Under the pieces are notes generated by a model. That model made no database searches, was not told the DNA's origin, and saw only the letters and a program-made list of their open reading frames with translations. Shown piece after piece: positions 35,429-44,278 of a DNA stretch of 64,000 nt (positions are counted from its first letter, which is position 1; every line of letters starts with the position of its first letter). The position numbers and the translations under genes are program-made. The stretch comes from an uncultured Bacilli bacterium (GTDB taxonomy: Bacteria > Bacillota_I > Bacilli_A > RF39 > UBA660), in NCBI GenBank assembly GCA_934162125.1, contig CAKPHU010000003.1, forward strand, positions 178,204-242,203, written 5' to 3'.

Positions 35429-36286
35429 ATGAAATTTAAAGAGATAAAGAAAGCTAGTATTTTGGGAGTTATAGGTAATATAATTTTACTTATAATTAAA
35501 GGGATTATTGGTTTTATTAGTGGAAGTCAAGCAATGACTGCGGATGCTTTTAATAGTGCAGGAGATGTTTTTTCTTCATTTATGACTTTTATAGGTAATA
35601 GAATTGCTTCGAAACCTAGCGATGATGATCATAATTTGGGACATGGTAAAGCAGAGTATATTTATTCAATGTTTATTAGCATTACAATGATGTTGATGAC
35701 TTTTGAAGTATTTAAGAGTAGTATTAAGACTTTAATTAATGGAGAAAAGTTTACATTTTCGATCTGGTTAATTGTAGTTTGTTTAGTGACAATTATTATT
35801 AAATTTAGTTTATTTTTATATACAAGTAGAATGGCTCGTAAAAATAAGAGTTTATTACTTAGAGCTAATGCGATTGATCATCGTAATGATTTAATTATTA
35901 CTACACTTAACATGATTGCGGCTTTACTTAGTTTAAAAAATATTTATTTTGTAGATAGTTTAGTTGGTATATTTATTTCAGTTTGGATATTTATAGTTGC
36001 TTTTAGAATATTTAGAGAAAGTTATGATGTTTTAATGGATAAAGCATTTGATGAAGAGACGAGAAATAAGGTCTATAAAATAATTGAAGGGTATCCAGAA
36101 ATAAAAAGAGTTAATCATTTTAATGTAACTCCAGTTGGTTATAGATATCAAATTTCATTTACAATCTTTGTAGATGGTAATTTGTCTACTTATCGTAGTC
36201 ATGAAATTGCGAATAAATTAGAGAAAGAAATAGATAAGGAGATACCAGAGATTTATTTAACAGTAATACATGTTAATCCTATTTAG
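35429..36286 (+). CDS. Cation diffusion facilitator transporter
   Basis: A 285-residue exporter of divalent metal ions such as zinc, manganese or iron in exchange for protons. Six membrane helices are visible. The metal site is formed by TADAFNSAGDVFSSF in helix 2 and AIDHRNDLIITTL in helix 5; DHNLGHGKAEYIYSM is the conserved cytoplasmic motif. The C-terminal ferredoxin-like domain follows from about residue 205. AGGTGA precedes the start and nine bases separate it from the methyltransferase gene. Metal preference cannot be fixed, though an Asp/Asn/Asp pattern in helix 2 fits manganese or iron types. Confidence 0.93.
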   Translation: MKFKEIKKASILGVIGNIILLIIKGIIGFISGSQAMTADAFNSAGDVFSSFMTFIGNRIASKPSDDDHNLGHGKAEYIYSMFISITMMLMTFEVFKSSIKTLINGEKFTFSIWLIVVCLVTIIIKFSLFLYTSRMARKNKSLLLRANAIDHRNDLIITTLNMIAALLSLKNIYFVDSLVGIFISVWIFIVAFRIFRESYDVLMDKAFDEETRNKVYKIIEGYPEIKRVNHFNVTPVGYRYQISFTIFVDGNLSTYRSHEIANKLEKEIDKEIPEIYLTVIHVNPI

Positions 36287-36298
36287 AGGGGGATAAAG

Positions 36299-37777
36299 AT
36301 GAATATTATTTTTATGAGACATGGAGAAGCAACTGATAATGTAGAAGAAGTACTTTCTGATAGAGAGATATACTGGTCAACATTAACAGATAAGGGTAGA
36401 AAAACAGTTGAGGAGTCGTTAGAATTTCTACCTAAGAAAATTGATAAGATTTATGTATCACCATTTCCTAGAACAATAGAAACGTCTCATTTTGTTTATG
36501 AAAAATATTCTACCGCTGAAGTAGTTATTGAAGAGAGACTACATGAGATAAAATATGGTAAGTATTCAGGTAAGAAAAATAATTTAGAGTTAGATGAGAC
36601 GAGAATGAAACAGATAGCAGGAGATTATTTTGTTAGATTTGGTGAGTATGGAGAAAATAAATTTGAGATAGAGACAAGATTGAGTGAATTCTTGGTTGAT
36701 GTTTATAAAAATAATTTCAATGATAATACTATAATGATAGTTTCTCATGGATCTATTACTTCTTATATGAAGAGAATACTTAGTATTAAGTCAGAACATA
36801 TAAAAACTGGTAAAGTAGAAGAGTTTTTGAATGTTGATTTTGAACCACTTTTTAAATATATGAAGAGGCTAGAAGAAGTTAAAAATGAAAGAATAGAAGA
36901 AAGACTACAACAAGTTGAAAGTTTAAATATAAGTAGTGATTTAAAAGAAAGATTGAGGGAAGTTTCTAGAAAAGAATTTAATAATGTTTCTTTTTCTAAT
37001 GAAGATTTTTTCAATTTTATAGAGGGACTAAATACAAATAAATTGATGTGTGTTAAGAATTCTGTTTTTACAGAAGGAATAATATTAGTTTGTTTTTATA
37101 ATAATTTTGCGAGTTTTGTGGAAAAGTGGATGAATCATTATATTGATTTAGGTATTAAGAATTTTGTAATGATTGACAATAATTCTGAGGATGGATCTAC
37201 TTCTTTATTAGAAAAATATGCGGATAAAGTAAATATTTCTTTTTGGAAGATTGAAGATGAATACAATTTCTATAAAATGAATGGTTGGAGACAACAAATT
37301 TTAGAGTTCTATGGTAAGAATAAAGATTATTTAATTGTTCATTCTAATGAATTGTTTGTTTATCAAAATTATAAGACTGTTTTACTTAAGGATTATTTAA
37401 AGTTAAAAAAAGGATCATATATTAAAAGTTTAGTACTTAATGTTTATAGTAAGGATTCAGATGGTAATTTAGATGATTTTAAGTTTGTGGACAAAGGTAC
37501 TTATAGAATAACAAATGATAAGTCTTATGGACAGAGTTTTTATGGAGGACCTGAAGCTAGAGTTTTAGGAGTTAACTCTCTATTACAGAAGATTCCATTT
37601 ATTTCTTATACTGGTAGAGAACTCCTTCTTAATGAACATTTTTATTATCCTTGGGAGATAAATAACGAGTCAGAGTTTTGTACATATTTATTAAATTATG
37701 AATTTTTTGAAAAATATAAAAATGTTTCTTTTTATGATAGTGATATCTCTATTTTGATTGATGATATAGCTTATTGA
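36299..37777 (+). CDS. Histidine phosphatase fused to a GT92/GT2-like glycosyltransferase domain
   Basis: A 492-residue fusion with GAGGGGGATAA before the ATG. Residues 1-160 are a complete histidine phosphatase: IIFMRHGEATDN (catalytic RHG), YVSPFPRTIETS, ERLHEIKYGKYSGKK and MIVSHGSITSYM. Residues 185-240 are a helical linker. From about 255 the sequence GIILVCFYNNFASFVEKWMN, then GIKNFVMIDNNSEDGSTSLLEKYADKV resembles glycosyltransferase families 92 and 2 that start with acceptor-facing NNSxDGS loops, and a ELFVY motif near residue 356 may replace DxD. The substrate is unknown. Such a fusion is unusual, so I checked that the reading frame is continuous. Confidence 0.75.
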   Translation: MNIIFMRHGEATDNVEEVLSDREIYWSTLTDKGRKTVEESLEFLPKKIDKIYVSPFPRTIETSHFVYEKYSTAEVVIEERLHEIKYGKYSGKKNNLELDETRMKQIAGDYFVRFGEYGENKFEIETRLSEFLVDVYKNNFNDNTIMIVSHGSITSYMKRILSIKSEHIKTGKVEEFLNVDFEPLFKYMKRLEEVKNERIEERLQQVESLNISSDLKERLREVSRKEFNNVSFSNEDFFNFIEGLNTNKLMCVKNSVFTEGIILVCFYNNFASFVEKWMNHYIDLGIKNFVMIDNNSEDGSTSLLEKYADKVNISFWKIEDEYNFYKMNGWRQQILEFYGKNKDYLIVHSNELFVYQNYKTVLLKDYLKLKKGSYIKSLVLNVYSKDSDGNLDDFKFVDKGTYRITNDKSYGQSFYGGPEARVLGVNSLLQKIPFISYTGRELLLNEHFYYPWEINNESEFCTYLLNYEFFEKYKNVSFYDSDISILIDDIAY

Positions 37778-37824
37778 TGTAAAAAGTTGGAACATATGAT
37801 ATAATAAGTTGATGAGGTGTAATA

Positions 37825-38784
37825 ATGGCTGAAGAATTTGATATAAGAAAAAAACGTATTAGTGTTTTAGATGTTTATGGAGAAAATTTTAATAAGAGAG
37901 AATATATTACTAATCCAGCTATTGGAAGAGAAAAAGAGTTAAGAGAATTAATTTTGATATTACTTACACCAGATAAGTCAGCAGTTTTGATTGGTAAACC
38001 TGGTGTTGGTAAAACTGCTTGTGTTGAAGGACTTGCATATCTTATTATAAATGATAAAGTACCAGATGGACTTAGGGGATATGAAGTTATTAAAGTTAAT
38101 ACTTCAGCTTTACTTGGAGTAGATCCAGTTACAGGAGAAGCTAAAGTTCAGACTTTGATAGATGAGTTGAAGAGTAAATCAAAACTTATTCTATTTATTG
38201 ATGAAATTCATACACTTATTGGTAATAAAGGTGAATCAATGGACTTTGCAAATATGTTTAAACCAGCTCTTGATAGAGGTGATATTAAAGTAATTGGTGC
38301 TACAACAACAGAAGAGTATGAAAGATATATTTTACGTGATAAAGCTTTTGTTAGACGTTTTCAAAAAGTTGAAGTTAGTGAACCTACTAGAGAACAGAAT
38401 GTAGATATACTTATGGGAACATTACCTAAGATTGAGAAGAGAACAGGTGCTAAAATGATGTATTCACCATTTGTTAAAAGAAGAATGATGGAATTTTTAA
38501 CAGATATTACAAGTGAATATAAGAGAATATATGAGATTGGTTCAAGATATCCAGATATTACTTTAACTCTTGTACAAGAAGCTTTCTCTAATGCTTTGTT
38601 TGATAATAGAAAAGAAGTTAATGTTATGGATTTTAGAGATGCAGTTATAAATAGTAAGAATATTTATCAAGATGTTATTAAGAAATCAATGACAACTTTT
38701 AATAGTTTATTTGCAGATCAAATTGCGGAATATAATGGACAATATGATATATATGAAAAGTTAGATAATGACGTAGTAGAATAG
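37825..38784 (+). CDS. Single-domain Clp-type AAA+ ATPase
   Basis: A 319-residue protein equivalent to the first nucleotide-binding domain of ClpB/ClpC only. AIGREKELRELILILLT leads to Walker A LIGKPGVGKTACVEGLA, Walker B LILFIDEIHTLIGNKGES, sensor GATTTEEYERYILRD and the arginine-finger region FVRRFQKVEVSEPTREQNVD. The pore loop (KVNTSALLG) differs from the Lys-Tyr-Arg-Gly loop of true Clp proteins. There is no second ATPase domain, N-domain or ClpP-binding loop. Complete ClpB is encoded separately at 50874. AGGTG precedes the ATG; TATAAT at about 37800. A DNA- or protein-remodelling role is open. Confidence 0.8.
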   Translation: MAEEFDIRKKRISVLDVYGENFNKREYITNPAIGREKELRELILILLTPDKSAVLIGKPGVGKTACVEGLAYLIINDKVPDGLRGYEVIKVNTSALLGVDPVTGEAKVQTLIDELKSKSKLILFIDEIHTLIGNKGESMDFANMFKPALDRGDIKVIGATTTEEYERYILRDKAFVRRFQKVEVSEPTREQNVDILMGTLPKIEKRTGAKMMYSPFVKRRMMEFLTDITSEYKRIYEIGSRYPDITLTLVQEAFSNALFDNRKEVNVMDFRDAVINSKNIYQDVIKKSMTTFNSLFADQIAEYNGQYDIYEKLDNDVVE

Positions 38785-38812
38785 TTAGACTTGTGTTTAA
38801 CTATTTTTTTTG
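38780..38812 (+). terminator. Rho-independent terminator
   Basis: AATAGTTA and TTAACTATT pair around a nine-base loop, followed by T8, overlapping the stop of the AAA gene. Confidence 0.8.
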
Positions 38813-38843
38813 GTATTATATTTTCTACTTTGGGGGAATTGTG

Positions 38844-40112
38844 ATGGATGAAATTAAAAGAAAGTTGTTAGATAGTTCTTTGGAACGTTTAGTTGTTAGT
38901 TCCCGTAGCGGTGGCAGAGTAATCCCAATGAGAAAGATTGCTGATTTAGCTTTGTCAGTAGAAGAAGCTAAATATGTGACTGGTTATTTAAAAGAAAATA
39001 AAATTGCTTTATGTATGGAGAAAGATGAGACTTTAGCAGAAGAAAGTGTTAGTAAATATGGAGCTTTTGAGAGATTTTTGAGTAAAGAATTTATTCCTCA
39101 TAATTTAAGTTTTTATGAGAAAGTTAGTGACAAAGGAAATGTTGTTAGTTTTGTTCCGGTAATTGATATTGATAGTATTAGAAGACTTAATTTGGATGAT
39201 GAAAAATTAAGATATTTAATTAAGTATTTGCGAAAAAGTGAAATTAAGGCAATAGGTTTAGACCCTTTATTTAATACATTTTCTTGTTATCCAGATGCTG
39301 CTGTTTATGCATCTTTAAAAGTTAGTGGCGAATCACTTCCTGTTCATGAATCTTTAGCTTTAATAAATAAATATGTAGAAACAGGAGATTTTTCATATAG
39401 AAATGAAGTAGTAGAAGGAAATCAAGTTTTAGCATATTATGCGGCTTATCTTTATGAAGCAAATATGGGAATTAATTTTGATGAATTACTTAGTAGTGCT
39501 TATTTAGGTCTTATGGATGGAGTTGACAAATATGTTAGTATGATTCCAACTACGACTGATTTTGCTTATTATTTAGTAGTTACTATGAAGCAGAGGATGC
39601 TTTGTGATAGAGCAGAAATTTTAGGCGATAAACGTGGAAAATTCTTTGATTCTTATTTAATGCTTAAAATGATTTTGGATGATGGTGGAGTAGCTATTTC
39701 AGAGGGAGTGAATGATAAGTTTTTAGCAATAACAGAATATTTAATAGATAATGGAATAATGGCTGCTTCTTCACGTGAATATATAGAAGATAAACTTTCA
39801 ATTACTTATCCAGCTAGTTTAGAAGAACTTATGGAACAAGACAATGTTCCTTTTGAGAAAAAAGATATTTTTGATAATAATTTGGAGAACTTGAGATTAG
39901 TATTTGGAATGTTAAAGCCTAGATATCAAGAGTTTATAAGGTATAAATTTGGTTATGATGGTGGAGGAGAGACATCTATTACAAAAACAGGAGCCCATTT
40001 TGGAGTTAGTAATGCACGAGCATCAAAAATAATAAGAAGTAGTATTGATAAACTTCGTGAAGCAATGTTTGATAATGGTGATGGAGAAGATGTTAAAGTA
40101 AAGAAAAAGTAG
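38844..40112 (+). CDS. Divergent sigma-70-like protein
   Basis: A 422-residue protein; ATG at 38844 after GGGGG. Residues about 180-260 look like sigma region 2: AYYAAYLYEANMGINFDELL then AYLGLMDGVDKYVS, compared with the known pattern of L..A..y...gl...DLi.eG..GL..A...Fd. The C-terminus is a good region 4: LKPRYQEFIRYKFGYDGG and then SITKTGAHFGVSNARASKII plus RSSIDKLREAMF, a helix-turn-helix. The rest (including about 180 N-terminal residues) is unlike known sigma factors. It could be an alternative sigma or a DNA-binding regulator derived from one. Its strong terminator and separate start suggest it is its own unit. Confidence 0.6.
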   Translation: MDEIKRKLLDSSLERLVVSSRSGGRVIPMRKIADLALSVEEAKYVTGYLKENKIALCMEKDETLAEESVSKYGAFERFLSKEFIPHNLSFYEKVSDKGNVVSFVPVIDIDSIRRLNLDDEKLRYLIKYLRKSEIKAIGLDPLFNTFSCYPDAAVYASLKVSGESLPVHESLALINKYVETGDFSYRNEVVEGNQVLAYYAAYLYEANMGINFDELLSSAYLGLMDGVDKYVSMIPTTTDFAYYLVVTMKQRMLCDRAEILGDKRGKFFDSYLMLKMILDDGGVAISEGVNDKFLAITEYLIDNGIMAASSREYIEDKLSITYPASLEELMEQDNVPFEKKDIFDNNLENLRLVFGMLKPRYQEFIRYKFGYDGGGETSITKTGAHFGVSNARASKIIRSSIDKLREAMFDNGDGEDVKVKKK

Positions 40113-40132
40113 CAAAATTTGCTATTTTTTTT
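40111..40132 (+). terminator. Rho-independent terminator
   Basis: TAGCAA and TTGCTA pair around a three-base loop next to the stop, followed by T8. Confidence 0.78.
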
Positions 40133-40170
40133 GTTTTTAGATATACTACTAATAAGTAAGATAGAAAGGA

Positions 40171-40262
40171 GTACTTACTTAGAAGCGCCAGATCCTATGG
40201 GATGACGAGGTTAGTAGGTTATCGAAATGTTCGGCGGGTACTACTACGGTTTAGTAAGTCGT
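40171..40262 (+). ncRNA. glmS ribozyme
   Basis: The glmS leader holds the conserved glmS ribozyme core: AAGCGCC at the cleavage site (predicted cut between A40184 and G40185), GACGAGG (40204-40210), GTTATCGAAATGTTCGGCGG (40218-40237) and a TACTACTACGG 3' part. The ribozyme cuts its own mRNA when glucosamine-6-phosphate is bound, which lowers GlmS production. The small P2 (GATCC-TATG-GGAT) is compact. Sequences ACTTACT (40173) and AGTAAGT (40253) flank the core and can pair. Confidence 0.93.
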
Positions 40263-40330
40263 TAGATATATTAAAAAAAATAAAATCAACATTATAACAA
40301 AAAATATATCGTTACTAAGAGAGGAATGTT

Positions 40331-42082
40331 ATGTGCGGAATAATAGGATACATTGGAAATAAACATCCGAAAGACGTATTACTTAATGGACTTAAAGCAC
40401 TTGAATATAGAGGATATGATTCAGCAGGAATTGCTTTAAAAAAAGATGAAGAAATTCAAGTGATTAAAAGTGTAGGTCAAATAAGTAATTTAGAAAATAA
40501 AATTAATGAGGAGAAGTTAATTCCAGCTACAATGGGAATTGCTCATACAAGATGGGCAACACATGGAGAAGCTAATTTAATTAATGCTCATCCTCATACA
40601 GTAGGAAAGGTTACACTTGTCCATAATGGAATTATAGAGAATGCAATTGAATTGAAAGAAGAACTAAAGAAAGAAGGCTATCAATTTAAAAGTGATACTG
40701 ATACAGAAGTAATTAGTGCTTTAATTGATAAGTATTATAAAAAGGATCCAGTTGAAGCTATTCAAAAAGCAATAGATACTTTAAAAGGATCTTATGCTTT
40801 AGCTATTATTTTTAATGATGTTGATAAGGTATATGCAGTAAGAAAAGAGTCTCCACTAATAGTTGGCGAAGGAATTAAAGAAAACTTTGTAGCAAGTGAC
40901 TTGATTGCTATTATTGATTATACAAATAAATATTATTTGTTAGAAGAAAAAGAAATAGCGGAAGTTAGTGCTGAAAAAATTATTTTTTATAAAGATGGTA
41001 AAAAGATAAATAAGAAGGTATTAACTACAGATTTAGAAGTTACAACTAAAGATAAATGTGGTTATGAACATTATATGTTGAAAGAGATAATGGAAGAGCC
41101 TGTGGTTTTAGAAAATACACTTAAACCATATATGGAAAATATTAATTTAATTCCAGATATTAGTGATTATGAAGAAGTTCATATCATTGGTTGCGGTTCT
41201 GCTTTATATGCTGGAATGATTGGGAAGACTTTATTGGAAGAAAATACAAATTTAAGAGTTGTATGTGAAGTTGCGAGTGAATATCGTTATAGGAAAGTTT
41301 TATATGATCGAAGAGTTTTAGTTATTGTGATATCACAGTCTGGGGAAACAGCTGATACAATAGCAGCGCTTAGAAAAGCAAAGAAAGCAGGAGCTCATAC
41401 TTTAGGTATTGTTAATGTGAAAGGATCAACTATTGCTAGAGAAAGTGATAAAGTCATTTTCATTAAAGCAGGTGTTGAGGTTGCAGTAGCGACTACAAAA
41501 GCTTATATTTTACAAGTGGCAATACTTGGACTTATTGCGTTAGTTAGTTCACATGCTTTAGAAGAAGCAAGTGAAGAATTAAAAATGTTACCTAAACTTT
41601 TAAAGAAAGTAATAGATGAAGAAGATATTTATAAAAAGATTGCTAAAGAAATATATAAGAGTGAACATATTTTCTTTATAGGCAGAAAAATTGATTATGC
41701 AATTGCTTTAGAAGGTAGTTTGAAATTAAAAGAAGTTTCTTATATTCATTCAGAAGCTTATCAAGCAGGAGAACTTAAACATGGTACTATTTCTTTAATT
41801 GAGAAGAATACACCAGTTTTTGCAATTATGACTGATGGAGATGTTATGGATAAAACCATTTCAAATACAGAAGAGGTTTTAGCAAGAGGGGCTAGAGTTA
41901 TAGTAATTAGTAATACTAAAAAGACTGATTTTCAAACTATTGAAGTGCCTAAAATTAATAAATTTTTCCAACCTATTTTAGTAGTTCCAACATTACAATT
42001 AATTGCTTATTGGACTGCTAAAATGAGAAATTGTGAAATAGATATGCCTAAAAATTTAGCTAAAAGTGTAACAGTAGAATAA
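40331..42082 (+). CDS. glmS: Glutamine--fructose-6-phosphate aminotransferase
   Basis: A 583-residue enzyme making glucosamine-6-phosphate for peptidoglycan and other glycans. MCGIIGYIGNKHPKDVLLNG carries the Cys2 glutaminase nucleophile, followed by RYGYDSAG-type ALEYRGYDSAGIA and HTRWATHGEA. The two SIS isomerase domains have IGCGSALYAGMIGKTLLEE and VISQSGETADTIAALRKAK; it ends in the usual NLAKSVTVE. AAGAGAGG precedes the ATG. The upstream ribozyme regulates it by product feedback. Confidence 0.98.
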   Translation: MCGIIGYIGNKHPKDVLLNGLKALEYRGYDSAGIALKKDEEIQVIKSVGQISNLENKINEEKLIPATMGIAHTRWATHGEANLINAHPHTVGKVTLVHNGIIENAIELKEELKKEGYQFKSDTDTEVISALIDKYYKKDPVEAIQKAIDTLKGSYALAIIFNDVDKVYAVRKESPLIVGEGIKENFVASDLIAIIDYTNKYYLLEEKEIAEVSAEKIIFYKDGKKINKKVLTTDLEVTTKDKCGYEHYMLKEIMEEPVVLENTLKPYMENINLIPDISDYEEVHIIGCGSALYAGMIGKTLLEENTNLRVVCEVASEYRYRKVLYDRRVLVIVISQSGETADTIAALRKAKKAGAHTLGIVNVKGSTIARESDKVIFIKAGVEVAVATTKAYILQVAILGLIALVSSHALEEASEELKMLPKLLKKVIDEEDIYKKIAKEIYKSEHIFFIGRKIDYAIALEGSLKLKEVSYIHSEAYQAGELKHGTISLIEKNTPVFAIMTDGDVMDKTISNTEEVLARGARVIVISNTKKTDFQTIEVPKINKFFQPILVVPTLQLIAYWTAKMRNCEIDMPKNLAKSVTVE

Positions 42083-42106
42083 ATGCTAGTACTAGCATTT
42101 TTTCTT
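42081..42106 (+). terminator. glmS terminator
   Basis: AAATGCTAGTACTAGCATTT is a perfect 20-base palindrome followed by T residues. Confidence 0.88.
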
Positions 42107-42139
42107 TTGGTCTGCTATAATTAGAATGAGGTAGATAAG

Positions 42140-42997
42140 ATGAATAGAGTTTTGAGAATTATAGTATGTATTATTGCTTCTTTTGCAGTAGTTACTGGTG
42201 TTGGAATTGCATTAGGAAAAGGAATATTTTATATTGGAGAAAAGATTGATAGTGATATTGATTGGTCAGATTATGATGATGACTATGACTATGGTAAGAG
42301 TGCATTAGTTATTTCATTAGATAAAGCAGAATTAAATGTAGTAGTTGGAGATAGTCTTGAAGTGGAAACTGAAAGTCCTTATATTACTCATTACACAGAT
42401 GGAAATCGTCTTGTAGTTAAGGAACTTCGTACTAACTTTAAAGATAAAAGAAGATATACTGTTACGGTAACAGTACCTAAAGATATGGTATTTGAAACTG
42501 GATATATTTCTGCGGGAACTAATAAAATGAATTTTGAACGTTTGAAAATAAGAAACTTATTTCTTTACTTAGATACTGGTAATGTTAATTTTGATTATTT
42601 AGTTGTTAAAGATCAACTTGATGTAGAGGGTGATTTTGGTAGACTTACAGTTAAAGATGGTTATTTAAATAATTTGGATTGTGAGTTAGAAGAAGCTGAA
42701 ATTACAATGAGAACATTTCTTATGGGAGATGCTGATGTTAATATTGAAAAAGGTTATTTAAAGTATGATATTTTACATACTGAAGGTGATACTGATAAAC
42801 ATGTATTTGATGTTTCTAAAGGTACTGGAACAGTAAAGATTGATGGTGTTGAAGTAGAAGACGGTAAAGTACGTGAAGGAGATAATACTTTTGACATTGA
42901 AGTAAATGAAGCAAATTGTGAGATTACTTTTTCAGTAGGTGAGATACCATTAATTGAAAATAATAAAGTAGAAGATGACACAAAGTCTAATGTTTAA
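42140..42997 (+). CDS. Membrane-anchored DUF4097-like beta-helix protein
   Basis: A 285-residue protein with one N-terminal transmembrane helix (about residues 4-30) and an acidic linker (SDYDDDYDYGKS). From about residue 60 it consists of short repeated beta strands such as ISLDKAELNVVVGDSLEVE, RRYTVTVTVPKDMVFETGYI and NFDYLVVKDQLDVEGDFGRL, the layout of DUF4097/adhesin-like right-handed beta proteins. These are often linked to envelope stress control. No partner regulator is adjacent. GAGGTAGATAAG precedes the ATG. Confidence 0.7.
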   Translation: MNRVLRIIVCIIASFAVVTGVGIALGKGIFYIGEKIDSDIDWSDYDDDYDYGKSALVISLDKAELNVVVGDSLEVETESPYITHYTDGNRLVVKELRTNFKDKRRYTVTVTVPKDMVFETGYISAGTNKMNFERLKIRNLFLYLDTGNVNFDYLVVKDQLDVEGDFGRLTVKDGYLNNLDCELEEAEITMRTFLMGDADVNIEKGYLKYDILHTEGDTDKHVFDVSKGTGTVKIDGVEVEDGKVREGDNTFDIEVNEANCEITFSVGEIPLIENNKVEDDTKSNV

Positions 42998-43022
42998 GAG
43001 TAAAATTAATTACTCTTTTTCT
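42998..43022 (+). terminator. Rho-independent terminator
   Basis: AGAGTAA and TTACTCT form a 7-bp stem just after the stop codon, followed by T-rich sequence. Confidence 0.8.
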
Positions 43023-43058
43023 TTTGTGTGTTATACTTAAAATAGTGGAGGGTTAATT

Positions 43059-43904
43059 ATGAAGTTATTAGATGGAAAATTAGTAAAGAAAGAAGTATTA
43101 GAAAAATTAAGAGAACGTATTAGTATTTTGGATAGACCTTTAGGACTTGTTGTTATACAAGTGGGAGAAGATCTAGCTAGTGTTGTTTATGTTAGACAGA
43201 AAGAGAAAATGGCTGCTAATATGGGATTTAATTTTAAACATATAAAGTTAGGAGAGAATGTTAGTCAGGAAGAATTATTGGAGACAATTTATAAGTTAAA
43301 TGATGATGATAGTGTTGATGGTATTTTAGTACAAATGCCAGTACCTAAACATATTGATCCTAAAGTAGTACAAAATGCTATTAGTCCTTATAAAGATGTT
43401 GATGGATTAACTGATTATAATATGGGTAGACTTATGCATAATGAAGAGTCTTTAGTGCCTTGTACACCTAAAGGAATTATGGATTTACTTAATTATTATA
43501 AGATTGATGTTACTGGTAAAAATGTAGTGATTGTTGGTCGTAGTGATTTAGTGGGAAAACCATTGATGGCTTTAATGATTAACAATAATGCTACTGTAAC
43601 TTTATGTCATTCTAAGACTAGTAATTTAAAAAGTCATACAAAAAAAGCAGACATTTTAATTGCTGCTGTTGGAAAACCAGGATTAATTAAAGCTGATGAT
43701 ATTAGACGTGGTACTGTTGTTGTTGATGTTGGAATCAATAGAATGGAAGATGGAAGCTTAGTAGGTGATGTTGACTTTGAATCTGTTAAAGATAAAGTTT
43801 CTTATATTACACCTGTTCCTGGTGGAGTTGGTCAAATGACAGTAGCAGAACTTGGTTATAATACTTATTTAGCATACTTATTAAGAAAAAATAAAAAAGA
43901 CTAA
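43059..43904 (+). CDS. folD: Methylenetetrahydrofolate dehydrogenase/cyclohydrolase
   Basis: A 281-residue bifunctional enzyme interconverting methylene- and formyl-tetrahydrofolate with NADP. The catalytic motif YVRQKEKMAANMGF has the Tyr and Lys of the active site; VQMPVPKHI and VGRSDLVGKPLMALM (cofactor loop) follow, and the C-terminus has PVPGGVGQMTVAELGYNTYL. The last usually reads PGGVGPMT, so Gln replaces Pro here; this should not abolish activity. AGGG precedes the start. It is monocistronic. Confidence 0.97.
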   Translation: MKLLDGKLVKKEVLEKLRERISILDRPLGLVVIQVGEDLASVVYVRQKEKMAANMGFNFKHIKLGENVSQEELLETIYKLNDDDSVDGILVQMPVPKHIDPKVVQNAISPYKDVDGLTDYNMGRLMHNEESLVPCTPKGIMDLLNYYKIDVTGKNVVIVGRSDLVGKPLMALMINNNATVTLCHSKTSNLKSHTKKADILIAAVGKPGLIKADDIRRGTVVVDVGINRMEDGSLVGDVDFESVKDKVSYITPVPGGVGQMTVAELGYNTYLAYLLRKNKKD

Positions 43905-43916
43905 GGTCTTTTTTTC
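43893..43916. terminator. Bidirectional terminator
   Basis: AAAAAAGAC-TAAG-GTCTTTTTTT joins the ends of folD and the minus-strand small membrane protein and overlaps both stop codons. Confidence 0.85.
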
Positions 43917-44185
43917 TTGTTGTTTGATTTTATTTTCTTTTGTTTTGGTAGAGGAGGATTAGTCTTTAGATATTCCTTCTTTTTCTTTTGATTTTTTCTG
44001 ATTGTGTCACATACTAAAATTATAGAAGTTAAAGCAAGACAAATCCAAAAAACATAATCTATTTTATCAACTACTGATTCTGAACAAATCATGGCCATAC
44101 AAATGATAAAAAGTAGACCATTCATTACAATTGATGCAATTTGATAATTATTAAGATGATATCCATTATTGTTTTTGTTTTTCAT
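43901..44185 (-). CDS. Small two-helix membrane protein
   Basis: A 94-residue protein with two hydrophobic helices (about residues 16-36 and 45-62) and a strongly basic Lys-rich tail (KQKKIKSNNKKKRP). No family is recognised. GGGATAAAAT precedes the ATG. It is convergent with folD and shares its terminator. Confidence 0.6.
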   Translation of the reverse strand: MKNKNNNGYHLNNYQIASIVMNGLLFIICMAMICSESVVDKIDYVFWICLALTSIILVCDTIRKNQKKKKEYLKTNPPLPKQKKIKSNNKKKRP

Positions 44186-44278
44186 ATTTTATCCCTCAAT
44201 AATTATAATAAGATATTTTGGATTTAATTTCAATTTGCTTAATAATAGTTTTAAGTTTTTGACAAATTATTTACATGT

